Below are positions 21,858 to 31,673 of a DNA stretch of 64,000 nucleotides, piece by piece. The notes beneath the pieces were generated by a model. That model saw nothing but the letters and a program-made list of their open reading frames with translations, did not search any database and had not been told where the DNA came from. The DNA comes from Lineus longissimus (taxonomy: Eukaryota; Nemertea; Pilidiophora; Heteronemertea; Lineidae): assembly GCF_910592395.1 (NCBI RefSeq), contig NC_088323.1, positions 12,635,501 through 12,699,500 of the forward strand. Reading direction: 5' to 3'. Every line of letters starts with the position of its first letter. Within the stretch, counting starts at the first letter, position 1. The position numbers and the translations under genes were made by a program.

Positions 21858-22109
21858 GTTTATACACCCCTGGCTATGAAATAATCACACAAAGCAGCAG
21901 CGACCCATATCCTCAACTCAAAGGAGGTGTTAAACCCTGCTACCCTCTGTTGGATTAGTAATAGGGAGGGCGGGTGATCTGTGGAACAGTCTTCTTGCTA
22001 TTGTTTGGGGTTGAGGAATTAGGCTCACGCTTCGGTCGGGAACAATGGACGATCTTGAGGGAAGATAACATATATAAACCGAATCGGGATCAAGGGCTCT
22101 AGAAACGTA

Positions 22110-22221
22110 ATGTACCCTATGTGACTAACCGTGCCCATATAGCGTATAGCGAATACCGAATAGCGTAGAGTGAATACCGTATACCGTATACCGTATACTT
22201 CTTTGTGAACCCAGCCTTAGG
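22110..22221. mobile_element. Harbinger remnant E1 (right end only)
   Basis: Runs of CGTATACCG-type repeats end in TTGTGAACCCAGCC, the same tip that closes the neighbouring copies. No left end was found. Confidence 0.6.
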
Positions 22222-22852
22222 CGGAGTTCACACAGGAGTATACTATTCGGGTATACGGTGCACGTTTTGCGAGTACGCGGTTAGCTTAAATCGAACAAGG
22301 TAATTTCATAATGCCGGGTCACATAAGAGGGCTGCGTATATTTTAGTATAGTTGGAATCGTGCGCGTTTGATTTTCGTGTAGCGTATACCGTGCTATTCG
22401 GATGTGGTAGCTGGAATTCGTGAGTACAGGCGTTCTGAATTTCCCCTATCGCTATTTATAAATAATTTATTGCGTAGAATAGGATAAGCCTTCATATCTA
22501 CGTGTTATGCTATCAACCAATGATTTTTTGCAGCATGTAGCCAACGATGGATGATTACAAGTACACAGTCATCGAAAAAGTTCGTCAGATGCCCCTGCTG
22601 TGGGAGCCAGAACATGATGATTAAAAAACCAGGACTAACGACAACAGGCCTGGGATAAGCTTGAAAGTGAGATCCATGTGCCTCCTCAGCCTCGGCTAGT
22701 AGGAGTAGAACCTAATCTTCTTCGTCCGAAATGTCCATTTGATCGGCGCCAAAAAACCGAATAGCGCGCGCGTGCTACCCTATGTGACTCGCCGTGCCCG
22801 TATAGCGTATACCGAAGACCGTATAGTTCTATGTGAACCCAGCCCTAGGATG
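22222..22852. mobile_element. Harbinger remnant E2, internally deleted
   Basis: The left tip starts GGCGGAGTTCACACAGG after TTA, and the right tip is TATGTGAACCCAGCC. Its left end is the inverse of the right end of E3, and its right end is the inverse of the left end of E3, so E2 and E3 are one family in opposite orientations. It retains the start of a MADF-like ORF (plus strand) and the start of the transposase ORF (minus strand, ATG at about 22738). Confidence 0.75.
22547..22722 (+). pseudogene. MADF/Myb-like Harbinger protein, N-terminal fragment
   Basis: ATG at 22547 begins MDDYKYTVIEKVRQMPLLWE, the VRxxPxLW pattern of MADF DNA-binding domains. It hits a stop at 22622. After a shift the match resumes as AWDKLESEIHVPP (about 22650-22690). 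Harbinger transposons usually carry such a second DNA-binding protein beside the transposase, which is why I assign it. It is a non-functional fragment. Confidence 0.6.
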
Positions 22853-23564
22853 GGTTCACATAGAACTATAGGGCTGGGTTCACATAGAACTATACGGTAT
22901 TCGGTATACGCTATTCGATATACGCTATTCGGTATTCGCTATACGCTATACGGGCACGGCGAGTCAGATGGGGTAGCATGCGTGCGGTATTCGGTCTTTT
23001 GGCGCCGATCAGATGGACAGTTCAGACGAAGAAGATTTGGCTCTTCTCTCAGCCGAGGATGAAGCTGACCAGGCACAAAGACCAAAGAAAGAAAGAACAG
23101 AATGGGTGCGGCAGCACTTTAAGATGAGACCTCTGTTGGGGGAGTACCACAGGACTTGTAAAAACCTCACGGATCATTCAGATGTTAATTAAAAGAATCA
23201 TTTAGTTGATTAGTAATAAAACATGTAATGAAGGCCTGTACTTAGATATTGCAATAAAATGAGTAAAAATGAGTACTATTGTTTCTAACTTATCCTATAG
23301 TATGCAATAAATCGTTTAATAATTGTGATAGATAACATTAAAATGCACTGGTCACTTCTGAACAGGGTGGTATACGCTGCACGAAAATCGAACGCGTACG
23401 ATTCCCACTATACTATACTATACGCAGGTATACGACCTTTTCGAATAGTGCCCTCTTATGTGACCCGGTATTGTGAAATTTCCTTGTTCGATTTCAGGTA
23501 CCCGCGTGCCCTGGCAAAACGTGCACCGAATACCCGAATAGTATAGTTCTATGTGAACCCAGCC
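22853..23564. mobile_element. Harbinger remnant E3
   Basis: The left tip is duplicated (two successive GGGTTCACATAGAACTATA blocks at 22857 and 22880). The right tip is TAGTTCTATGTGAACCCAGCC at about 23544-23564. It contains a transposase N-terminus and then about 200 bp of unrecognised sequence (23190-23360). Confidence 0.75.
23013..23192 (+). pseudogene. Harbinger transposase, N-terminal fragment (E3)
   Basis: Starts MDSSDEEDLALL, followed by WVRQHFKMRPLLGEYHRTCK. The W-x(4)-F ... GEYH pattern is the standard beginning of PIF/Harbinger transposases and HARBI1-like proteins. It ends at a stop near 23190, with no catalytic domain. Confidence 0.75.
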
Positions 23565-23711
23565 TAGGCACCTATTCCATAGAACTACACGGTATACGAT
23601 ATACGCTACACGGTACGCATAGGTATTCGGTATACCTATACGTCGAGTTACATAGGGTATTCTCGTGTCTCGTTCATTTGCCACGTTTCAATTTGCGCGG
23701 TTGGAAGAAAC

Positions 23712-24395
23712 ATGGATTTCTCCGAGGAAGAAACAATCGGGCTGTTTCTGCTGGCCAAAAAGAAGCGAAAACAGCAAAAGGTGGTCAAGAGAAAATGTAC
23801 CATGTGGTGCAGACAGCATTTTCTCCTCCGAGAAAAATTGGGGGAGTACCACACCACTTTCAGAAACTTATTGGACAATCCTGATCCCGAGGTCTTCTTC
23901 AACTACACCAGGATGTCGTATGGAACATTCCATGAATAGCATTCCGCGAAGATGACGTCACTGCAGCTGCTGCCCTCTATTTCCCCATCGCTGAATTACA
24001 GGCAATGTCAGACAAACATGCGGTTTCGTAATGGATTCAGGCTTTCTAACTAGGGCAGTTAGATTCAGTCTGGCACATGTCCGAGTGTTGGAAATACTAC
24101 ATAATTGTTCTGAATATTTCTCTCTCTGACTCTATGGTATCATTCATGCTAAAATCAATGCAGGGTCAAAGATAATTGACACTGTATAAAGCCCAAATGC
24201 GTAGAAATAAGTGTCGATGTCCGACTGTCACGTGACTAAAACGTCATCAATATCTTATGCAAATGACCTTGTGAGCTATAAATAGTAACTTCGCGGAATG
24301 CTATTAAAGGATCTGCTGCAGTCACATATAGCACCCGTTGGATGCAACTATAGGACTCCGATATCTGCCGAGGAGAAACTGCTGTTAACTTTGAG
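23712..24395 (+). pseudogene. Harbinger transposase N-terminus, split by MITE (E4)
   Basis: The first part (23712-23936) reads MDFSEEETIGLFLL, then WCRQHFLLREKLGEYHTTFR and FFNYTRMSYGTFHE, matching the FxxYxRMS...F signature of the family. It is interrupted at 23937-24303 and resumes in the same frame at 24304 with LKDLLQSHIAP and RTPISAEEKLLLTLR. It stops at AG|GTGAGC (24395/24396), a good splice donor at a place where Harbinger genes continue with FLATG. The DDE catalytic exons are missing. Confidence 0.8.
23937..24303. mobile_element. MITE inside Harbinger transposase, AT target duplication
   Basis: The inserted DNA has 15-bp perfect inverted ends, TAGCATTCCGCGAAG and CTTCGCGGAATGCTA. Removing it leaves the transposase frame exactly open, so the borders are secure. 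The best parsing is a 2-bp AT duplication, the same as at 11041-11326. No ORF. Confidence 0.8.
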
Positions 24396-24473
24396 GTGAG
24401 CAAACATTAAAAAGAACAATGATTTTGACAAATTTGATTTATTCATTCCATCAAATTTCCAATTACAAATTTT

Positions 24474-24720
24474 TCAATACAATAAGAAAACTTTGGTAAC
24501 TGGAAATATGGATGCGAGATGCGAGAATGCATTTCCTGCTGCCGCAGATGTACGAAGCGGTTGTAATCCCTGGGAAGCACTTGGTGCACCACTATTTGGC
24601 CATGTCTCGGCTGATTGAGAGGTGGTATCAATATTTGGTCCATAATCTCTGGCTTTTGATTTAATCTTCAGTAGGTTAAGCACATCTATTTGAAAGTCAA
24701 GAAAGGTATCATCATCCATT
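24474..24720 (-). pseudogene. Probable C-terminal part of Harbinger partner protein
   Basis: Minus-strand reading MDDDTFLDFQIDVLNLLKIK, followed by a low-complexity tail, inside E4 and facing the transposase. Position and acidic/hydrophobic pattern fit the C-terminus of MADF-type Harbinger ORFs, but there is no strong motif. The N-terminal part is absent. Confidence 0.35.
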
Positions 24721-24976
24721 GAATCCACCTTCGAAGAAGAGTTCCAGTGTACACGATGGTAGGACACGTCCAAAAGAACGAGCAAGTCGGTAAAGCGGTA
24801 TACTAGTATAGAGTATACAGACACGGATGGGTACGCGTGTAGACAAATGGACACCGCTACTGTCAAAAAGCCTTGGCGGTTATTTAATATACGCGAATAC
24901 CCCGTGTCGTGTAGCGTATACCGTATACCGTATACTTCTATGTGAACCCAGCCTTAGCGTTTGTTTGTGTCGATTT

Positions 24977-25110
24977 AACAGCAAGGGTTCAGAATGACAG
25001 GCAGATAGGCCCTGGAGCCAATCTGGTATGGAGAGGTCTTGGCCTGTTCAGTGCACATTGTGCTGGGGGCGGTCATGCCCAGAGATAATGAACCAGAGCG
25101 GAGAGCCCAG
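24977..25110 (+). repeat. Dispersed repeat R1, partial copy 2
   Basis: Shares AGCAAGGGTTCA, CATTGTGCTGGGGGCGGTCA and GAGATAATGA with copies at 7257 and 63503. It is cut on the left by Harbinger E4. Confidence 0.7.
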
Positions 25111-25142
25111 AGTAATTCCAAATGCAATTCACATGTACTGTA

Positions 25143-25477
25143 CATACTCTAAAACCTCGAATACAAGGAATGTGGCTCCGCCCCAATCATTACAATGGAG
25201 GAGGGATTCTAAAACCTCAATATCAATTCTAAAGAAACGACACAATGGATCTCTATTGTTAGAAGAAATGGGCTACTATAACCAGTCATGTTGCTTTCGT
25301 TTCACTGTCAATGTCAGTCAAGATCAGAGCGTGATTATAACACATGCGACTCCATTGGCCCATGCCATTGATAAAAGAATAATACATGTACCTGACTTAT
25401 TGACCCGTCCCCATTCAAAACCATTGTAATGATTAGAGGCGGAGCCTCTTTCCTTGTATTCGATGTTTTAGAGTATG
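25143..25477. mobile_element. MITE with ~55-bp inverted ends, TA target site
   Basis: It starts CATACTCTAAAACCTCGAA and ends with the inverse ATTCGATGTTTTAGAGTATG. TA flanks both sides (25141-25142, 25478-25479). 335 bp, no ORF of note. Confidence 0.75.
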
Positions 25478-25479
25478 TA

Positions 25480-26213
25480 TGTGTTTCTCTCTTTTAGCTC
25501 ATCTGAACAACCAACCTGAAAGTATTATGTACCAATCCGTTCCATTCTAGTAAATTCGATAAGGCCCGCTGTGGTTCAAAGATAATCGAATCCAGTCCAA
25601 GCAACCCGATCATGCAAAATCCAGTGTCAACAAGCGTCTGGCAGAATCCAAATTTGCGAGTCAGACTTTAACTAATCACAGCCCACAGGGCGACAACAAC
25701 GCAATATAACCTGAATCATAGAATTAGCAGACATGTAACCTTTATGTATTCAAATCGGTACATCAGGGTTTCCATGTATCAATGTTTCCAGCAGGTAAAA
25801 CAAGAACGTTAACAAGGAAGACGATGCAAGCTGAAACCTCCGAATAACGCATTCTTTGGGGAATTTAAATTTCCAACTGTACAGTCCAAATCGCAATAGA
25901 CATCCCGTAAATCGCGTCATTGACGCTTTCATCGCGAACATTTAGGTCGTTTCGCGAAACATATAGAGATAAGCGCGTCACTGGTGCGTCATTGGCGCGC
26001 AACTCGTGCGTACGAGACGCGTCACTGATGTCATTTGTGACTTAGGCTGTATGGCGCAATACAGGTCTAGTGGTTGAACTTTCGCTATCAACTTATCCTC
26101 TCTCACTTAGTATCAGGTCGAGAGCAGACTCTCAATTGAAAGACGGTCGCTAACTATTTATAAAAGAACGTCTTCCAAACGAAGCTGGCCTGCTTATTGC
26201 ATATATTATGTAA
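25480..26213. other. Non-coding stretch
   Basis: No gene or repeat boundaries could be supported. Confidence 0.4.
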
Positions 26214-26232
26214 ATGCACTCACGACACATAT

Positions 26233-26358
26233 TGTTGAGTAAGAAAATTCACATTTGCCAAAATATCATTGGATCTCTTCATGCCATACAGGACATGTTG
26301 AGTAAGAAAATTCACATTTGCCAAAATATCATTGGATCTCTTCATGCCATACAGGACA
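26233..26358 (+). repeat. Exact 63-bp tandem duplication
   Basis: Two identical copies starting TTGAGTAAGAAAATTCACAT (26233-26295 and 26296-26358). The unit is a multiple of three and lies in an 84-codon ORF (26214-26468), where it doubles a 21-residue segment. I do not recognise the protein; it could be an exon or chance. Confidence 0.7.
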
Positions 26359-26643
26359 TGCTTGATGATGAAAAGTTGAATGCAACGATGTCAAGTTCAT
26401 TCGATGCTAGGATTCAAACCGAGATTCTGGTGGTTAAGTTCCGAAATATCAACATTAATAAGAAATGATAACTTCGTCTTAAATAACTAACATCCGAAGA
26501 ATGGTGTAAACTATTTGAAACGTCAAGGTGATGATTAACACTGATTGTGTAAAAACAAACTTGTTATCGAAACAATAACTTACAGTATCTTCGGTCTCAA
26601 AATTTCTTTTGACCTGTGTCATCTGTATTCACACCTTTTTAAT

Positions 26644-27281
26644 GGGTTGGTTCAAAACCTGGCACTGGCACTCTGGCACTGGCACTGGCACTGGCACTGG
26701 CACTGGCCCCAAGGTGATATCTCGTCTGCAGACTAGATTTTGCTAACAAATCGTCATACGATTATCGGATGACCATGATTATATATTATCGGACACTGGC
26801 ACTCTGGCACTGGCACTGGCACTGGCCCCAAGGTGATATCTTGTCTGCAGACTAGATTTTGCTAACAAATCGTCATACGATTATCGGATGACCATGAGCA
26901 TATATTATCGGACATAAAAATACAGTAGGCCTAGTTCCGACACAAATATTGGCCCAAATATTCACCGGTTGTCCTCTTCCAGTTGAAACAACATGATCTC
27001 CAGACCTAGATATCCATGCACACTCCTTTGTAAAATGTCAGGCTATATGCACATGGCATAAGGGATTGTCTGCAGCCGGCAGCCACGTTTGCACAGGGGG
27101 GCTTGAGAAAGGAATTTGGTTAAGTTTTAAAAATCAATGCCTTTTACCGACACAATAAGCTGCAATCCTCATCAGTTTTCACCAATTGCATTTTATGGGA
27201 CGTAAAACTAATATTTTGTGGTATTTTCTTGCAAAAACGCTGCCAGTGCCAGAGTGCCAGTGCCAGGTTATGAACAGACCC
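26644..27281. mobile_element. TIR element with (GGCACT)n ends, 9-bp target duplication
   Basis: It starts GGGTTGGTTCAAAACC and ends with the inverse of GGGTCTGTTCATAACC, each followed inward by CTGGCACTGGCACT repeats. CTTTTTAAT is present on both sides (26635-26643, 27282-27290). Nine bases fit Mutator-like elements. An internal direct duplication of about 130 bp (26664-26912) includes the microsatellite and CAGACTAGATTTTGCTAAC. No transposase. Confidence 0.8.
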
Positions 27282-27531
27282 CTTTTTAATCAGCTATTGG
27301 GAGTTTTTTTCGTGCTGTTCAGCTTTAAACACAATAGGCATACCGAATACGTTTTCTACATAATAAGCACTTTTGCGGTCAAATGCTCACCACTACTTAA
27401 TTTCGGCCAGGCAATTATTTCTTCATTTGCACCAACAAAAAGCACATAATGTGAGACAAAATAGGCATCTAAAGTCATTAGGAACACTGTGCTTGCTGTC
27501 ACATCTGATTGTTCAAGGCACGGCACCGAAG

Positions 27532-28431
27532 TTAACATAAATATAGATATAGCGTGTTTCTTAGACTGAAACTTGTAAGTGTGAGGCTCTTCGACCAATG
27601 AACCTCAACGACAATGTTGTAAGATCCCAGCAAAGACACAACTGCGGAGTCTCCAAATTTTCGAAAGAAATCATTACGAAAGATAATCGACTTGGATGTA
27701 TTATACTCGTACGGTTTTTCTAAGATGATGATGGAGTGTGTTCTGGTTGATGATTTATAGAGATAACTATTTAAGTCACATTTGATATCTTTTAACATGA
27801 TATTATCCATATCAAAAGATTTTATTCTGTCGACTTCAGACATAAGAGAGTAGCGATTTCCATTTAGGCGTTTAATATAATGAAGTTTAAGAACGAACCC
27901 TACGTTTACTATTTTATACCAACCTAACCAAGATATAAAAAGGAATTTTTTCCTATTCTTGTGCTGCAGAAATTTGCATCGAAAGGTCAACTCCAAGAAA
28001 ACTGTCTCACCGCATGAAATCATTTTGAAATATTCGAACCTCGAATGTTTCGGACCGATCCTTTTCTTAAGTTCATCATACGGTAGAATCAATTCTCGGC
28101 AATTACCATTTCCACTCAAATCCATTTGCACTGCTCGAAATTTTTCATAAGCAGAATGTCGTCCTAGTTGAGTGGTTACACCTATGACATCATCGCCATA
28201 TTCGCCAGCAATGTATGTGAGTTCGTTTAAATGAAAACGAGATATCATTTTAAAATCTCCGCTTCTATCATCTTGGCTGAAGACGTAGACGTTACGGTGA
28301 GGACTCAAGGAGTAATGAAAAAGAGCCACTGTGACTATAACCTTTAACTTCGTGTGATAAAAGACCGATTCCGTCCACGGTTGGAACTGACCATATATCC
28401 TTACATCACGGTACGACCGATATTTTCCCCT
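27532..28431 (-). CDS. Exon of unrecognised protein (299 codons)
   Basis: The open frame starts just inside a possible splice acceptor (CTAGCAG, minus strand, ending at 28432) and runs to a stop at 27532, so it looks like the last exon of a gene lying further right. No ATG is needed at its start. The product reads DVRIYGQFQPW, NVYVFSQDDRSGDFKMISRF, ELTYIAGEYGDDVIGV and ELILPYDELKKRIG, with alternating hydrophobic residues suggestive of beta strands, possibly a beta-propeller. No family motif, signal peptide or membrane segment was identified. Length and natural-looking composition in AT-rich DNA argue against chance. Upstream exons were not found. Confidence 0.5.
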   Translation of the reverse strand, partial: RGKYRSYRDVRIYGQFQPWTESVFYHTKLKVIVTVALFHYSLSPHRNVYVFSQDDRSGDFKMISRFHLNELTYIAGEYGDDVIGVTTQLGRHSAYEKFRAVQMDLSGNGNCRELILPYDELKKRIGPKHSRFEYFKMISCGETVFLELTFRCKFLQHKNRKKFLFISWLGWYKIVNVGFVLKLHYIKRLNGNRYSLMSEVDRIKSFDMDNIMLKDIKCDLNSYLYKSSTRTHSIIILEKPYEYNTSKSIIFRNDFFRKFGDSAVVSLLGSYNIVVEVHWSKSLTLTSFSLRNTLYLYLC

Positions 28432-31329
28432 CTGCTAGTTCGAGGTTTTGGTAAAAAGCTTTAGGTTATAAAGGATTATGCTCAAGTTGATACCCAACAA
28501 TACATGTGAGAGATCAAGCTCTTGATTAGACAAACGTCATAAGCAATGCACGCATCTTGATTATCAACCTATTATTAACGTATGATGCCACTTTGGTATA
28601 CCCTGTATATTACAGAGGTTGTGCTCCATACTGAATCCCCTCCAAAATGGCCATGGCAATTCAGCGGAATATACGAAAACTCTGGAATCTGGGGACACCT
28701 TACGGAAGCAATATTTATAGCCAGCCTGGTAAAACCACGCGCCTCCCTGTGAGATCTCTTGGAAAACTAAATTTAAACTTGGAAATTTTGTATTTGAGCT
28801 TGTCATTTTCAATTACAATTTACTCGGTCATGCAAGACCGCAATTATGCAAAAATGGTATTATTGGAAAGCTGAGGATCTCCTCTTCATTAGTAAACCGC
28901 GTGTAGCTTGTCAAACTAAATATTCTTTGCATATTAAACCCTTGAATTTGGATAACCTTCTTTTAATACGCACTGTATTTGCGTGGTCGATCGCACCGCA
29001 TCTCGCGCTTTGAAGCGAATACCCAGTGTGAATTGAGCTCGAACACTCTCGCGCCAGGCCCGGGTAATAGAAGTGTAAAGTGACGTAAAAAGAATGACAC
29101 ACACCAAACATAGTGTACGTTCGTAAACTGCAAAAATTACTCACTGACCCTATTGGCCGAATGTTCACATCCTTATATTATCTAAAAACTAAATGGTTGA
29201 AAGTCAACTGTAGCAAATAGTTATTTTCAAATAACCATTTATAGTCGCTTATGATTAAATCAATATTTTGAATGGTTTATTCTTCAACCATATCCCAATT
29301 GTTAATTCATAAGGACATAATTGCTCGGTTTGGTAGTTTTGTCATTGGCAACTAGGGGGCGTACCGACAACATAAATAGTGGATTTAACTATAATTCTTA
29401 ATTGCTCATTGATTTAATACCATATAACTAGGCCTCCCACTTTATAATAGAGGGTGTATCAACAATTCTGATTGTTGGTTCAACTATATGTAAACGCTAG
29501 CGCTGCGAGTTTTAATATTCGATGTTATTGCGCTATTACTCAAAAATAGTCCCCCCCCCCCCCCCCAATCAAAATAGTGATCATTCCGAATGTTGCGTAA
29601 CCGTGCCATCCTGACATACCACAGTGTTAGCTGCATGTTGCTCCCTTGTCCCAGCACTTTGCTTGTTTTAGTGGTCATGCAGGCACACGATATAAGTGAA
29701 AATTGCGTGCACCATGCCAAGAATCAGTCATTTTTTGATTTAGGTTTAATATTATACAAGTAACATTCAATTTGAGAGAAATCCGAAACTATTTTCATCG
29801 CTTCGTTCTCGAGACTTGCTGTTGAATTATATTGCAAATGATTTCTATCGCTGATTCTTTCTGCGGCGTGATCAGTTGTATTGTTTGAAGAGTGTTTGGC
29901 AGTTGGGTGAAGTGAGTATCTATACTATTGCAGTGGCTAGAAATTGTTCGAGAAAAAGCAGAAAATAAGTAGGCCTATCGAGTGATGTGTGTGCCAACTA
30001 AAACAAATAACATTCTATCTGATTCGAAGATTACAATTATATAACCTATTCGTTGGTCTGTTTTGACGAGTGGTCAGCCTTCACCAGTAGTTAATTGCAA
30101 TGGGAAATAATTGTAGAGTTCCATGATAACATTTGAAAATACAAATTAGTATTCAGCCGTGTTCATTGATTATGATGCGCGTTTTTTTCATTTCTTAGTA
30201 AATTACTGTGAACAACTGATGCTTGGTAGATGAATAACTTCGCTTTGATTAAACGTATGTACATGTACACCATGCTGCACCGAAATCCTGCCGCAATTTC
30301 CCCCCAAAATATACATTTTTGGAGTACATTAGGAATTCATTCAGAAAGCCATGATGTTTGTTATATATATTGAGTTTGCGTTGCGTAATTCATTATGATT
30401 GTTTGCTGTTTACAAGTTTTATGCAGAATATAATGAGCTGATCAAATCACAGGGAGAAATAACCTCGTGTCTTCTTTGGGATTTTCTGTTTCTGTCCATT
30501 GTAAGCTTACTATAACGTTCCAAGAGATTATACTCATAGTGTGTTCAAACATCAAGCAAATAAATCATTCATTGAGAAACCCATAGAATCTGTCGTCTGG
30601 CAGGTTTTGGGACTCACAAGCGAAACATTTTGATTAATGCTATTCAAGAAGACTTTCCATTTTTGTCCCAAGTGCTCTGTAAGTATACACATGATCATAG
30701 ACGTCAAGTACTAGTTCTGTTACACTTTCACTCCTATGTGGTGAATGGAGTTCATTGAAGTGTATAGAGATAGAGATGACAGGACAGCTGACTTGCATAT
30801 GAACACTGGTTTAGTGTGTACCTTGTTTGGTATTACTAAACACCACATAACTGTATGTACTATTTACATGTGCATACTAAGGCCATTACCCTCTATACAC
30901 CACCTTGATTAGTATCAACATGCTAATCTCATGTAAATGTAATCTTTGTAATTAGGCTTAATTAGAGTATCAATTCAATTGAATCGTTTTAAAATTACTG
31001 TGGTCTTGCAATAAGTGTTGCCTTGTAAAGTATATATTGGTTGAATCAAGTTTACCTCTTAAAAACGTCGAGTAACACAAATAAAAATGAAAGCGATATT
31101 ACATTGCATTTGTTCATGTTTGTATTTCTAAAAATCTTGGTCGAAGATTGTGTTTTTGAGCATATAATCATAACACCACCCAACACTATGCTAGAAACTG
31201 TAGTGGCCAGGCACTGCAGCCTCATGGCAAATGCAAAGGATAATAACAGGGAACAGCGATCTATTCAACCAATTTATTATATGAGTGAGATCAATTCTGC
31301 AGAAAACAAAATTTCACCAAACCGAGATG
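28432..31329. other. Non-coding stretch
   Basis: No gene is supported. A 14-base C run lies at about 29552-29566. Positions 29180-29480 carry GGTTGAA/TTCAACC-type inverted words like those at 31330-33320, perhaps an older copy of the same repeat. Confidence 0.4.
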
Positions 31330-31671
31330 CCAATGATAACAATTTGAATTGCTGGCGTTTTGACCATTTACTATTGTTAAAACAACCAATTATGTGGTTA
31401 GACCAAAGACCATTTCATACAGTTAAAACAACAATTTGACTAGTGGAAACTTCGGCAATATGATATAGTTAAACAACCGTTAAATGAGTTGAACTGTCAA
31501 CAATGCCACTTAGTTAAAATAACCAGCAGATGTGTTGAAACATCAACAACAGCAATGGCTAAAATGTCAATTAATATCGTTGCAAAGGCAACAATACAAT
31601 TGGCTAGGATTAACTATACGGATTAGTCAAACTTACCATTTGAAAAATGTTAGATTTTAACAATTGCGATA
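31330..31671 (+). repeat. Degenerate 45-46-bp tandem repeat
   Basis: AGTTAAAACAAC-like words recur at about 31375, 31421, 31467, 31512, 31557 and 31602. Each unit also carries a GTTGAAA ... CAAC pair. Similar words continue after the inserted pogo element (33207-33320). Confidence 0.55.
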
Positions 31672-31673
31672 TA

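Larger units (their letters stand above)
23565..24957. mobile_element. Harbinger remnant E4, with nested MITE
   Basis: Left tip at about 23567 (CACCTATTCCATAGAACTA), right tip TTCTATGTGAACCCAGCC before TTA at 24957. It carries transposase pieces on the plus strand and a C-terminal piece of the partner ORF on the minus strand. It is the largest remnant of the cluster but lacks the catalytic core. Confidence 0.75.

Noticed and set aside
31041-31439. 132-codon ORF
   Set aside because: Lies across the start of the degenerate 45-bp repeat, with no protein motif.
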